This document shows positions 42,022 through 50,700 of a DNA stretch of 59,833 bases, piece after piece. This DNA comes from Planomonospora parontospora (GTDB lineage Bacteria > Actinomycetota > Actinomycetes > Streptosporangiales > Streptosporangiaceae). The notes under the pieces were generated by a model. The model worked only from the letters and a program-made list of their open reading frames with translations. It did not search any database and was not told where the DNA came from. The stretch's first letter is position 1. Each line of letters begins with the position of its first letter. The DNA lies in assembly GCA_014647935.1 (NCBI GenBank), contig BMQD01000028.1, forward strand, positions 1 through 59,833, written 5' to 3'. The translations under genes and the position numbers were made by a program.

Positions 42022-42653
42022 CCATCCGCGTCCTGGTCGCCGACGATCACGCGGCGGTGCGCACCGGGATCGTCCTCATCCTCGGCGGCCACGGCGACAT
42101 CGAGGTCGTCGGCGAGGCCGCGGACGGTGAGCAGGCCGTGGCCATGGCCACGGCGCTCAGGCCGGACGTCGTGCTGATGGACGTCCGGATGCCGAAGCTG
42201 GACGGGATCTCGGCCACGCGCGAGCTGAGCGGGATCGCCGACGTGCTGATCCTGACCACCTTCGACGTCGACGAGTACGTCTTCGGGGCGCTGCGCGCGG
42301 GGGCCGCCGGTTTCCTGCTCAAGAACACCGACGCCGACGCCCTGGTGGAGGCCGTCCGGGTGGTGGCCCGGGGCGACGGACTCATCTCGCCCTCGGTCAC
42401 CCGGCGGCTGATCTCGGAGTTCCGGTCGTCCGCCCCCCGGCGGGGCCCCCGGGAGGTCGAGAGCCTGACCCCGCGCGAGCGCGAGGTGCTGGCGTGCATC
42501 GGGCGGGGCCTGTCGAACGCGGAGATCGCCCGAGAGCTGGACATGGCGGAGGCGACCACGAAGACCCACGTCAGCCGGCTGCTGAACAAGCTGGGCCTCC
42601 GCAGCCGCGTCCAGGCCGCGATCCTCGCCCAGGAACTGGCGGAGGAGTCCTGA
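42018..42653 (+). CDS. NarL-family response regulator
   Basis: This 211-residue protein has a receiver domain (VLVADDHAAVRTGIV; phosphoacceptor Asp in VVLMDVRMPKLDG; Lys in FLLKNTDADALV) and a LuxR-type DNA-binding domain (LTPREREVLACIGRGLSNAE, TTKTHVSRLLNKLGLRSRV). It starts with GTG, overlapping the kinase stop by 4 bp. It is the cognate partner of the kinase; targets are unknown. Confidence 0.92.
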   Translation: MTIRVLVADDHAAVRTGIVLILGGHGDIEVVGEAADGEQAVAMATALRPDVVLMDVRMPKLDGISATRELSGIADVLILTTFDVDEYVFGALRAGAAGFLLKNTDADALVEAVRVVARGDGLISPSVTRRLISEFRSSAPRRGPREVESLTPREREVLACIGRGLSNAEIARELDMAEATTKTHVSRLLNKLGLRSRVQAAILAQELAEES

Positions 42654-42684
42654 ATCGCCGGATGCACGCCGGAGCACCCGCCTC

Positions 42685-43161
42685 TCAGGCGTCCCCGGGC
42701 TCCTCCTCGGCGGGCACGTACAGGGAGAGCGTCTCGGCGACGCAGGCGGGCCTGGGCCGGTCCTCGACCTCGACCGTCATCTTGATCTTCGACAGGTAGC
42801 CCGAAGGCGTGCCCTTGAGGTCGACGAGCTCCGCGCCGCACCGCACCCGCGCGCCCACCGGGACCGGCGAGGGGAAGCGGACCTTGTCGAGGCCGTAGTT
42901 GATGCCCATGGCCAGGCCGTCCACCCGGAACAGCTCCATCATGAACGACGGCAGCAGCGACAGGCTCAGGTAGCCGTGGGCGATGGTCCCGCCGAACGGG
43001 CCCTTGGCCGCGGCCTCGACGTCGACGTGGATCCACTGGTGGTCGCCGGTGGCGTCGGCGAACAGGTTCACCTGCTCCTGGGTCACCGTCCGCCACTCCG
43101 TGTGGCCGAGGTGCTCGCCGACGGCGGCCTTGAGTTCCTGGATGTTCGAGAAGATCCTCAT
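42685..43161 (-). CDS. MaoC-like (R)-specific enoyl-CoA hydratase
   Basis: This 158-residue single hot-dog domain carries the MaoC hydratase signature ADATGDHQWIHVDVE (catalytic Asp and His) and GTIAHGYLSLSL. It hydrates trans-2-enoyl-CoA thioesters. It starts 10 bp after the stop of the propeller-like protein, so it is probably the last gene of the SigE-type operon. Confidence 0.88.
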   Translation of the reverse strand: MRIFSNIQELKAAVGEHLGHTEWRTVTQEQVNLFADATGDHQWIHVDVEAAAKGPFGGTIAHGYLSLSLLPSFMMELFRVDGLAMGINYGLDKVRFPSPVPVGARVRCGAELVDLKGTPSGYLSKIKMTVEVEDRPRPACVAETLSLYVPAEEEPGDA

Positions 43162-43171
43162 GTCCGGAACT

Positions 43172-44587
43172 TTATTCGGTCTTCGGGACCGCGAGAAGGT
43201 TCAGGACCGTGAGCATCTTGCCGCCGCCCTTCTGGGTCGTCGAGCAGGACACCCCGGCCTCCGGATGCGCCGACGCCCCCGCCGGACCCTCGGGCCGATC
43301 CGTACGGCACGTCCGCGCGCTCTCGCCGCCCTCGTCCCAGTAGACGATCGACGGCGGCGAGGAGGAGGTCCCGGTCCCGAAACCTCCGGTCCCGTCCTCG
43401 CCCATGGCCGAGATCCCGGCGAAGGTCCCGGTGACCGGATCGTAGACGGCCGCCACGGGGACGTACCCCTCGCCTCCCGGCCCCGCCGGGGCTCGGAAGA
43501 GCCCGAACCGGTCGCCGATGAGCGGCCATCCGCCGTGGTCGACGTTCTCCCGCAGGACCTCGTGGTCCGAACCGTCCGCCCGCTGCACGAAACTCCCCTC
43601 ACCCACCTGCCCGAAACACCAGACCGGTCCGCAGCGCAGGCCCTGTGCCCCCTCTGGAGGGGACAACCCGATCACCTCGCCGGTCTCCAGGTTGACCCTG
43701 CGGGTCTGGTTCTCGTCCCCGCCACCGGCCTCCGGGCCGGTCTCCATGTCCACCGCCCACGGCCACGACAGCAGGTGGAGCCCGTCCGTCCCCGCGATCC
43801 GCTCCGGGGCCCCGCCGGTCAGCGGCAGGCGGTGGACCCCGCCGCCCTTGACCGACCAGACGACGGCGTCGGCGGTGACGCCGATCCGCTCCACCTCCGC
43901 CAGGTCACCGGTGACCTCCCCGACCCGCCGTGCCGTACCGCCGGAGCGGGGTGCGACCCAGAAGTCGGCCCACCTGTCCCCGTTGTTGGGCGTCTCGCCC
44001 CACCAGGCGACGTACTCGGCTCCGGGCTCGACCGCCTGCACGTAATAACCCTTCACCCCGGCGGGCCCGGGCATCTCCGTCAGGACGGTGCTCCGGCCCG
44101 CCGCGGTGTCGTAGACCTCCAGCCGGCCCGCCTTCTCGAACGACGACTCGGCCGTCAGCAGCAGCTCCGTGGCGCTCAGCGCCGTGACCGGGCGGTACCT
44201 CCAGCCGTCCGCCGTCTTCGCCGGGATCACCGACACCGCCGCCGGCCAGACCTCCGCGGCCGGCCGGATCTCCTCCCCGGGGACCTCTCGGGAGGAGGGC
44301 TCGGGGTCACGGGGGGCCGCGGTGTCCCCCGGAGAGGCCGTCACCGGCGCATCGACGAGGATCGGGCCCTCTCCGCCCCTGTTGGAGAGGACCCCCCTCG
44401 CCAGCGCCGTGCCGCCCACGGCGACCGCGATCACCGCGGCGACCGCCAGGGCCGACTGGACGCGCCTGCGCGTGCGCCGCGCACGCCGCCGCTGGACCGC
44501 CTCCAGCAGGTCCCCCGCCGGCCGCGGCGCGTTCTCCGCCGCCGTGGCCAGAGCACGGGCGAGGTCGACCTCGCTCCTGTCGTTCAT
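43172..44587 (-). CDS. membrane-anchored propeller-like protein, putative anti-sigma
   Basis: 471 residues. The N-terminal cytoplasmic segment (SEVDLARALATAAENAPRPA, RRRARRTRRRV) precedes one membrane helix (ALAVAAVIAVAVGGTALARG, ~47-66). The rest is an outside domain with repeated beta segments (RLEVYDTAAGRSTVLTEMP, ERIGVTADAVVWSVKGGGVH) that look like a beta-propeller. Its ATG overlaps the upstream sigma stop by 4 bp (ATGA). This is the standard place for a membrane anti-sigma factor of SigE-type sigma genes in actinomycetes, but no classical zinc motif is visible, so the role is inferred from context. Confidence 0.75.
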   Translation of the reverse strand: MNDRSEVDLARALATAAENAPRPAGDLLEAVQRRRARRTRRRVQSALAVAAVIAVAVGGTALARGVLSNRGGEGPILVDAPVTASPGDTAAPRDPEPSSREVPGEEIRPAAEVWPAAVSVIPAKTADGWRYRPVTALSATELLLTAESSFEKAGRLEVYDTAAGRSTVLTEMPGPAGVKGYYVQAVEPGAEYVAWWGETPNNGDRWADFWVAPRSGGTARRVGEVTGDLAEVERIGVTADAVVWSVKGGGVHRLPLTGGAPERIAGTDGLHLLSWPWAVDMETGPEAGGGDENQTRRVNLETGEVIGLSPPEGAQGLRCGPVWCFGQVGEGSFVQRADGSDHEVLRENVDHGGWPLIGDRFGLFRAPAGPGGEGYVPVAAVYDPVTGTFAGISAMGEDGTGGFGTGTSSSPPSIVYWDEGGESARTCRTDRPEGPAGASAHPEAGVSCSTTQKGGGKMLTVLNLLAVPKTE

Positions 44588-45243
44588 CGAATCCACCCCG
44601 TCCCGACGCTGCCCGCCGACCCCGCCTCACCCGGGCCTCGGGCCACGTTCCCGCCCGGGCCTCCGGTCGCGTCCCCGCCCGTGTCCCCGCCCGCTGTGCC
44701 GCCCGTGCCGCCTGGTGTGTCCCCGGCACGCACCCGCTCCCCCTCGGGAACCGTCACCCGCACCCTGAGCTTCTCCAGCGCGCGGGCGGCCTGGCTGCGC
44801 ACCGTGCCCCGGGAGATGCCGAGCAGGGCGGCGATCTCCTGGTCCGGAAGGTCCTCGTAGTACCGCAGGACCAGGACCGCCCGCTGCTTGGGCGGCAGGC
44901 CCTTCAGTTCGTTCCACAGACCCGTGTCGTCGCCCGCGCCGTCGGTGTACGCCGTCTCGGGTACCTGCGGGACCAGGCGTTCCCGGCGCAGCCGCCGCCA
45001 GGCGCTGATGTGCAGGCGCGCCATGGTCGTGCGGACGTACCCCTCCGGATCATCACGTCTTCGCACCCTCGACCAGGCGTCTCCCAGACGCATCAGCGCC
45101 TCCTGCGTCAGGTCGGCCGCGTCCTCGGCGTTGCCGGTGAGCACGTAGCCGTACCGGTACAGCGCGCTTCCCCGTGCGGTGACGAAATCTGCGAACTCCA
45201 CAGAACCAGGGACGTGCCGGAGCCGCGTTCTGTTGCACGACAT
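44584..45243 (-). CDS. SigE-family ECF sigma factor
   Basis: A 219-residue RNA polymerase sigma factor. Region 2: FADFVTARGSALYRYGYVLT, NAEDAADLTQEALMRLGDAW. Region 4: LKGLPPKQRAVLVLRYYEDL, DQEIAALLGISRGTVRSQAA. The C-terminal ~45 residues are a Gly/Thr-rich tail (GGTGGTAGGDTGGDATGG), unusual for the family. The start is uncertain: ATG 45243 or GTG 45201 (VEFADF), neither with a clear site. It is followed in overlap by the propeller-like membrane protein and then MaoC. It belongs to the actinobacterial SigE-like (SCO-type) subgroup, not mycobacterial SigE. Confidence 0.85.
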   Translation of the reverse strand: MSCNRTRLRHVPGSVEFADFVTARGSALYRYGYVLTGNAEDAADLTQEALMRLGDAWSRVRRRDDPEGYVRTTMARLHISAWRRLRRERLVPQVPETAYTDGAGDDTGLWNELKGLPPKQRAVLVLRYYEDLPDQEIAALLGISRGTVRSQAARALEKLRVRVTVPEGERVRAGDTPGGTGGTAGGDTGGDATGGPGGNVARGPGEAGSAGSVGTGWIR

Positions 45244-45313
45244 TCGGGTACGGCTTGCGAACGGACATCCGGCGTTGTCCGGCGCTTCATCCCCGGCTCC
45301 TAGCGTTCCCGCC

Positions 45314-46555
45314 ATGAAACGACGTTTTGCCACCGCGCTCGGCGCAGCCGCGCTCTCCCTCGCCCTCGCCGCCCCGGCGTCGGCCGACCCCGGTGCCGAC
45401 GCGACGGCGCACGGGCACGGCGGGCACGGCAGCTCCGGCGGGCACGGCGGGTTCGGCGGGTTCGGCCGCGCCACCCTGACCGGTTTCGCCGTGCTGCCCG
45501 CGCTGACGTTCGTGCCGGGCAGCGAAGCGTCCGGCGCCCAGCTCGGCACCGCACCGGTCAACGGCGTCACCCCGCCGTTCGCCGGACAGCCGGTGCAGGG
45601 TTTCAGCGGCATCGTGCGGCGGCACGACGGCACCTTCGACGTGCTGTCCGACAACGGCTACGGCTCCCAGGCCAACAGCGCCGACTTCCTGCTGCGCGTG
45701 CACCGCATCAAGCCGGACTTCCGGCGGGGCACGGTCCGGGTGCTGGGCGGGTTCGACCTGAGCGACCCGGACGGCCACGTGACCTGGCCGCTGACCCGGG
45801 CGGACCGGAAGCTGACCGGCGCCGACTTCGACGTGGAGTCGATCGTGCGGACCTCCGACGGCACCTACTGGATCGGCGACGAGTTCGGCCCGTTCCTACT
45901 GCACGTCTCGTCCTCCGGCCGGCTGATGGAGGCGCCGGTCCCGCTGCCCGGCGTCAAGGCGCCGGAGAACCCGTCCCTGGAGGGCGCGGAGCCCGACCTG
46001 GGCCGGAGCAAGGGCTTCGAGGGCATGGCCCGCTCGGTCGACGGCCGCACGCTCTACCCCCTGCTGGAGGGTACGGTGGCCGGCGACCCGGCCGGGACCC
46101 TGCGGATCAACGAGTTCGACCTGCGCAGACGGGCCTACACCGGTAAGCGCTGGACCTACACCCTGGACGGCGCCGACCACGCCATCGGCGACATGATCGC
46201 GGTGGACCGGCACCGGTTCCTGGTCATCGAGCGGGACAACCTCCAGGGTGACGCGGCGAAGACCAAGAAGATCTATCTGATCGACCTGCGGAAGCACGGC
46301 CTGGGCAAGACCCTCGTCGCGGACCTGCTCGACCTGGCGAACCCGCGCCGCCTGGGCGGCTTCGGGGAGACCTTCCGGTTCCCGTTCCAGACGATCGAGG
46401 ACGTGGTGATCCTCGACGACCGCACCCTGGGCATCCTGGACGACAACAACTTCCCGTTCTCCTCGGGCCGCACCCCGGGCAGGCCCGACGACAACGAGTT
46501 CATCACCGTACGGCTGTCGCGCTCCCTCGACGCCGACCCGCGCGTCCACCGCTGA
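45314..46555 (+). CDS. secreted phytase-like/esterase-like beta-propeller protein
   Basis: This 413-residue protein has a signal peptide (MKRRFATALGAAALSLALAAPASA) and a His-Gly-rich mature N-terminus (AHGHGGHGSSGGHGGFGG). It then has an esterase-like phytase domain (QGFSGIVRRHDGTFDVLSDN, DFDVESIVRTSDGTYWIGDE, DRHRFLVIERDNLQGD). Members of this family are extracellular and may act on phosphate esters. The His-rich start could bind metal. It is divergent from the SigE-type gene and could be part of its regulon. Confidence 0.82.
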   Translation: MKRRFATALGAAALSLALAAPASADPGADATAHGHGGHGSSGGHGGFGGFGRATLTGFAVLPALTFVPGSEASGAQLGTAPVNGVTPPFAGQPVQGFSGIVRRHDGTFDVLSDNGYGSQANSADFLLRVHRIKPDFRRGTVRVLGGFDLSDPDGHVTWPLTRADRKLTGADFDVESIVRTSDGTYWIGDEFGPFLLHVSSSGRLMEAPVPLPGVKAPENPSLEGAEPDLGRSKGFEGMARSVDGRTLYPLLEGTVAGDPAGTLRINEFDLRRRAYTGKRWTYTLDGADHAIGDMIAVDRHRFLVIERDNLQGDAAKTKKIYLIDLRKHGLGKTLVADLLDLANPRRLGGFGETFRFPFQTIEDVVILDDRTLGILDDNNFPFSSGRTPGRPDDNEFITVRLSRSLDADPRVHR

Positions 46556-46824
46556 GGCGCCCCACCGGCGGGCGACGGTCCTCCCCGTGCCGGGACGCCG
46601 CCCGCCGGTCCGTCCTCGCGCCGCCGCCGCCCTCCCACCGGAACGGCGGGAACGGCATGGACGACGGGAACGGCAGGAGCGGGCGCGGGGCCTTCCGTCC
46701 CGGTGACCGGGTGGCGGAGTCCACCAGGCGAGACCCGTTGTTCCCCTATCGGGACCATCCTGAAGCCGGAGGCGCTTATCCTTCGGAGAAGCACCGGAAA
46801 CCGACAAAGGGAACGCTGACGTTC

Positions 46825-47856
46825 ATGTGGCCTCCATCATCTCCCCAGGATCCGCACGGCCAGCAGCCCCCTGCCGGGTCTGGGCAGTCTCCTGCGGACC
46901 CCTGGCAGCAGCCCTCATACGGCGGACCCCAGGGACAGCAACCACCGTACGCGCCCCACGACCAGCAGCCCCCCTACGGCCAGGGACAGCAACCACCGTA
47001 CGCGCCCCAGGGACAGCAGCCCCCCTACGCTCCCCACGACCAGCAGCCCTCCTACGGCCAGGGACAGCAACCGCAGTACGCGCCCCAGGGGCAACAGCCC
47101 TTCTACGGCCAGCAGGCTCCTGCCTACGGGCAGCAGGCGGTTCCCGGCGGCTGGCCTCCGCCGCCGGCCGGGCCGCCCAGGCGCAAGGCGCTCTGGCCCT
47201 GGACCGTGGGCGGGGCCGTCGTGGTCCTCGTCGTCCTGGCGGTGGTGTTCGCCCTGCTCCCCGACGACCCGGCCGCCACCCGGACCGCCTCGGGCGCGAC
47301 GTCCAGCACCCCTTCGTCCGCGCCGTCCGCCCCGGCCACACCGCAGGCGGACCCGACCGGGGAGCCCTCGCAGACCTCGTCCCCGGACGAACCGACCGTT
47401 CCGGCCTCCGGCGGACGGCTCGTCAAGGCCACCGACGGCAAGAGCGAGATCACCGTCCCGAACGACTGGAAGAAGCTGGCGCTCCTGGACAGCGCCGGGA
47501 TCCAGCAGGGCAACACGGTCAAAGAGCAGTACCTGATGGTGATCAGCGAAGGCCAGTCCGCCTTCGACTTCGATCTCGGCGGTTACGCCGAGGCCGTCAC
47601 CGCCAAGATGCAGGAGAGCCTGACCGACCCCGTCCTGGGCGAGTCCCGGTCGCTCTTCGTCAACGGCGCCCCGGCCCGTCAGTACGAGCTGCGCGGCAAG
47701 ACCCAGGGCCTCGACATCGTCTACTGGGTGACGTTCGTGGAGGGCGAGCAGAACTTCCACCAGGTCGTCGCCTGGACCCTGGCGAGCCGGAGCGACGTCC
47801 ACGGTCCGCTGCTCCGCCAGGTCTCGGCGACCTTCAAGGAAACCGGCGGGGTGTAA
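46825..47856 (+). CDS. Pro/Gln/Tyr-rich membrane protein
   Basis: 343 residues. Residues ~10-110 are a disordered repeat (GQGQQPPYAP, DQQPPYGQG), then one membrane helix (LWPWTVGGAVVVLVVLAVVF, ~127-146), a Ser/Thr/Pro linker, and an outside domain (~200-343; KSEITVPNDWKKLALLD, YELRGKTQGLDIVYWVTFVE) resembling PsbP/Mog1-like actinobacterial proteins. The cytoplasmic QPPY repeats are typical of proteins that interact with others at the membrane. Function unknown. Confidence 0.75.
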   Translation: MWPPSSPQDPHGQQPPAGSGQSPADPWQQPSYGGPQGQQPPYAPHDQQPPYGQGQQPPYAPQGQQPPYAPHDQQPSYGQGQQPQYAPQGQQPFYGQQAPAYGQQAVPGGWPPPPAGPPRRKALWPWTVGGAVVVLVVLAVVFALLPDDPAATRTASGATSSTPSSAPSAPATPQADPTGEPSQTSSPDEPTVPASGGRLVKATDGKSEITVPNDWKKLALLDSAGIQQGNTVKEQYLMVISEGQSAFDFDLGGYAEAVTAKMQESLTDPVLGESRSLFVNGAPARQYELRGKTQGLDIVYWVTFVEGEQNFHQVVAWTLASRSDVHGPLLRQVSATFKETGGV

Positions 47857-47882
47857 CCCGGACGGGCTTGACGATCTTTAAA

Positions 47883-47895
47883 CACTTAACTAAAT
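47883..47895. promoter_or_regulatory. operator copy 1 (MarR leader)
   Basis: CACTTAACTAAAT ends 2 bp before the MarR ATG. The same 13-mer occurs inverted at 48347-48359, before the SDR gene. Confidence 0.6.
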
Positions 47896-47897
47896 TC

Positions 47898-48314
47898 ATG
47901 CGGGACATGGAGAACGGCTACTCGCTGCTGGACAGCACGATGTACGCGCTGATCGTGCGGCTCGGCTCCCACAAGCGCCAGATCGCCGCAGGCCTGGAGA
48001 GACTGGGCCTGCGGCTGGGCCAGGAGGTCTACCTCGCCCAGCTCTGGCGCCGGGACGGGCTGTGCCAGGGCGAGCTGGCCGAGCGCACGAAGGTGACGGC
48101 GGCCAACATCACGCAGGTGCTGCGCGGCCTGGAGAAGCAGGGCCTGGTGGTGCGGCGCCGCGATGACGGGGACGCCCGGATCCAGCGAGTCTGGCTGACC
48201 GACGCCGGGCGCGCGCTGGAGCGGCCGGTGACGGAGGTCTGGCACGACGCGGAGACCGCCTGGCTCGCGAGCCTGACCCCGACCCAGCGCAAGGCCATCG
48301 CGCGCCTGCTCTGA
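47898..48314 (+). CDS. MarR-family regulator
   Basis: This 138-residue protein has a MarR winged helix: GLRLGQEVYLAQLWRRDGLC, LAERTKVTAANITQVLRGLEKQG, wing RRRDDGDARIQRVWLTDAG. There is no ribosome binding site before the ATG. The repeat CACTTAACTAAAT lies directly upstream of it and again, inverted, before the SDR gene 60 bp downstream, so it probably represses both. Confidence 0.86.
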   Translation: MRDMENGYSLLDSTMYALIVRLGSHKRQIAAGLERLGLRLGQEVYLAQLWRRDGLCQGELAERTKVTAANITQVLRGLEKQGLVVRRRDDGDARIQRVWLTDAGRALERPVTEVWHDAETAWLASLTPTQRKAIARLL

Positions 48315-48346
48315 CCCTTCTCCCTCCTCCATGGCAGGTCATGCTC

Positions 48347-48359
48347 ATTTAGTTAAGTG
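48347..48359. promoter_or_regulatory. operator copy 2 (SDR leader)
   Basis: ATTTAGTTAAGTG is the exact inverse of 47883-47895 and lies 14 bp before the SDR start, next to its AAGGAG site. Confidence 0.6.
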
Positions 48360-48373
48360 GTTAAGGAGTTTCG

Positions 48374-49123
48374 ATGGATCTGGGACTGAAGGACCGTACC
48401 GTCGTCGTGACCGGCGCCTCCGGCGGCATCGGGCGGGAGATCGCCCGCGGCTACGCGGCCGAGGGAGCCCGCGTGGTCCTCACCTACCGGAGCACCCCCG
48501 ACGAGGCGGAGGCGCTCGCCCGGGAGATCGACGGGATCGCGCTGCCGTACGACCTCGGCGACCCCGGCTCGGCGGAGACGCTGGTCGCCGGGGTGCTGGA
48601 GCGGACGGGCGGGATCGACGTACTGGTCAACAACGCCGTCCGCTGGGGCGCCCGCCCGCCGGGACCGGACGGTTCCTTCGAGGACGTGCCCGACGCCGAG
48701 TGGGTGGAGGTGCTCAGGGACAACGTCGAGGGAGCCCTGCGGCTCAGCCGTCTGGTCGCCCCCGGTATGCGGGAACGCGGCTTCGGCCGGTTCGTCCACG
48801 TCTCCTCGGGCGTCGTCAACGAAGGCATGATCGGTGGCGAGTACTACGCGGCGGCCAAGGGCGCACTGCACGGCTTCAGCCGTTCGGCCGCCTTCAGTCT
48901 CGGTCGCGACGGTGACATCCTGTCCAACGTCGTCATGCCGGGCTTCACCCGGACCGCCCGCAACGAGGCGATGGCCGCAGCCGTCGGCCACCACTACGGC
49001 GCCCGCGCCCCGATCGGCCGCCTGCTGGACGCCGCCGAGGTCGCCAACGCCGTCGTCTACCTGGGCTCGGCCGCCAACACCGGGATCACCGGCCAGGTCA
49101 TCGCGGTGACCGGAGGCGTATGA
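48374..49123 (+). CDS. SDR-family oxidoreductase, FabG-like
   Basis: This 249-residue short-chain dehydrogenase has TGASGGIGREIA, VNNAVRWGA, the catalytic Ser in VSSGVVNEG and the Tyr-xxx-Lys of YYAAAKGAL. The C-terminus (AANTGITGQVIAVTGGV) is the classic FabG-like end. AAGGAG precedes the ATG. It is regulated by the upstream MarR protein through the shared operator. Confidence 0.9.
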   Translation: MDLGLKDRTVVVTGASGGIGREIARGYAAEGARVVLTYRSTPDEAEALAREIDGIALPYDLGDPGSAETLVAGVLERTGGIDVLVNNAVRWGARPPGPDGSFEDVPDAEWVEVLRDNVEGALRLSRLVAPGMRERGFGRFVHVSSGVVNEGMIGGEYYAAAKGALHGFSRSAAFSLGRDGDILSNVVMPGFTRTARNEAMAAAVGHHYGARAPIGRLLDAAEVANAVVYLGSAANTGITGQVIAVTGGV

Positions 49124-49131
49124 CCCGAACA

Positions 49132-49171
49132 ACGCCGTACGGCGTGTGGCCCGCACAACGCCGTACGGCGT
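49132..49171. repeat. REP-like repeated palindrome
   Basis: ACGCCGTACGGCGT (a 14-bp perfect palindrome) occurs at 49132-49145 and 49158-49171, with a degenerate third copy at about 49,184-49,197. They follow the SDR stop and precede the GNAT gene. Confidence 0.65.
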
Positions 49172-49275
49172 GTCACCGCACACCACCGGACGGCGTGTGG
49201 CCCGCACAACGCAGGATGCCCGCCGAGCCGCGAAAACGCTTTGCCCGGCCCGTGGAACGCTGCGAGGATGCGCGC

Positions 49276-49713
49276 GTGATCCGCTACACCGACGCCGTCG
49301 GCACCGTCCGCGCCGAGCAGCTGCGGGGCTTCTTCGTCGGCTGGCCCAGGGCCGCCTCCCCCGAGCAGCATCTGGCGGTCCTCCGCGGCAGCCACCGCGC
49401 CGTCGTCGCGGTCGACGACGGCACGGACCGCGTCGTCGGCTTCGTCAACATGATCAGCGACGGGGTCCTGACCGCCTACATCCCCTGGCTGGAGGTGCTG
49501 CCCGACTACCAGGGCCGGGGGATCGGCACGGAGCTGATGCGGCGGATCCTCGAGGCGGCCGACCACCTCTACTCGGTCGACCTGCTCTGCGAGGCCCCGC
49601 TCCAGCCGTACTACGAGCGGTTCGGCATGCTCCCCGTCCCCGGGATGAGCCGCCTGCGCCGCTCCGCCCTGGACGGCCTGCCCGCCTCCGATGGCGGCTC
49701 CGCCCCCGGCTGA
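49276..49713 (+). CDS. GNAT acetyltransferase
   Basis: This 145-residue GNAT protein has the acetyl-CoA motif WLEVLPDYQGRGIGTELMRR and the C-terminal LQPYYERFGMLP, typical of small amine or amino-acid N-acetyltransferases. The GTG at 49276 has GAGGA about 6 nt upstream; the frame upstream covers the palindromic repeats and is not coding. Confidence 0.85.
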   Translation: MIRYTDAVGTVRAEQLRGFFVGWPRAASPEQHLAVLRGSHRAVVAVDDGTDRVVGFVNMISDGVLTAYIPWLEVLPDYQGRGIGTELMRRILEAADHLYSVDLLCEAPLQPYYERFGMLPVPGMSRLRRSALDGLPASDGGSAPG

Positions 49714-49818
49714 CCGACCTCTGCCGCTCGGCCTGCGCTCGCTCGGCCTCTGCCCGGCCGGCTTCTGCTGCGCGCTTCCGACGGCTGATCCCCGCTCCGG
49801 AAGGCCCTCTGCGGCCTC

Positions 49819-50700
49819 TCATCCGAGGAACTCCAGCAGCAGCCGGTTCAGCTCCTCCGGCCGGCAGGCCGGAACGGCGTGGTGCGAGACCCCCGGCAGC
49901 GTCACCGTGCGGGCGTGCGGCATCAGCCGCCGCACCCCCGCGGCCAGTTTGCGGCTGTCGTGCGCCCGGCTGCGCTCCGCCGGCAGGACGAGCGTCGGAA
50001 TCTCCGAGGCCCGCATCCGGGCGGCGTCCGGGCGCCGCCCCACGACGGTCTTGGAAGCGGGGAAGTCCACCGCGCCCGACACGTAGAGCCGCAACCACCC
50101 GGGATCGACGGGTGCTCCGGCCGTCTCCCAGTCGATGAAGGCGCGCACCCGCCCGGCGGTCGGCCGCAGCAGCACCGGCAGGGCGTGCAGCAGGTAGCGG
50201 GGACTGAACCCGGTGAAGCACCGGGTGGGGTCGATGAGCGCGAGCCTGCGCACCCGCTGCGGCGAGCGCAGCGCGAACCCGAGGGCCAGCTCTCCCCCGG
50301 ACGAGTGGCCGCACAGGTCCGCGCGGTCGAGGCCGAGGCCCGCGAACGTCGACTCCAGCCAGTCCATCAGATCACCCCCGTCACGGATCGGCCGGCCGTC
50401 GTGGACGCTGCCGCCGGGCTCCCCGATCTGGTCGACCGCGTACACGCGGTGCGCGGCGCCGAGAGCGGCGACGTTGGCGAACCAGACCGCCGAGGTGGCC
50501 CCGCCGCCGTGCAGCAGGACCAGCGGATCCCCGTCCCGCGGTCCGCAGACCTGCACCCGGGTGGTGCCGTAGGCGGAGCGGACGTCGACCGGCTCGGCGG
50601 TGATCGGCCACTGCTCCAGGACGGCCTGGTAGGCGGCGCGGAAGCGCCTCTCGGCCTCCGGAGTCCGGAAGGCGGGGGCGGTGGGCACGGCTCCGGTCAT
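49819..50700 (-). CDS. alpha/beta hydrolase
   Basis: This 293-residue alpha/beta-fold hydrolase has PLVLLHGGGATSAVWFANVA (oxyanion-hole HGG), the nucleophile elbow GHSSGGELAL and the catalytic His in GVSHHAVPA. The substrate is unknown, probably an ester or lactone. The ATG at 50700 overlaps the upstream XRE stop by 4 bp and has GGAG 5 nt before it; a GTG two codons earlier is less likely. Coupling to the regulator suggests the two act together. Confidence 0.87.
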   Translation of the reverse strand: MTGAVPTAPAFRTPEAERRFRAAYQAVLEQWPITAEPVDVRSAYGTTRVQVCGPRDGDPLVLLHGGGATSAVWFANVAALGAAHRVYAVDQIGEPGGSVHDGRPIRDGGDLMDWLESTFAGLGLDRADLCGHSSGGELALGFALRSPQRVRRLALIDPTRCFTGFSPRYLLHALPVLLRPTAGRVRAFIDWETAGAPVDPGWLRLYVSGAVDFPASKTVVGRRPDAARMRASEIPTLVLPAERSRAHDSRKLAAGVRRLMPHARTVTLPGVSHHAVPACRPEELNRLLLEFLG

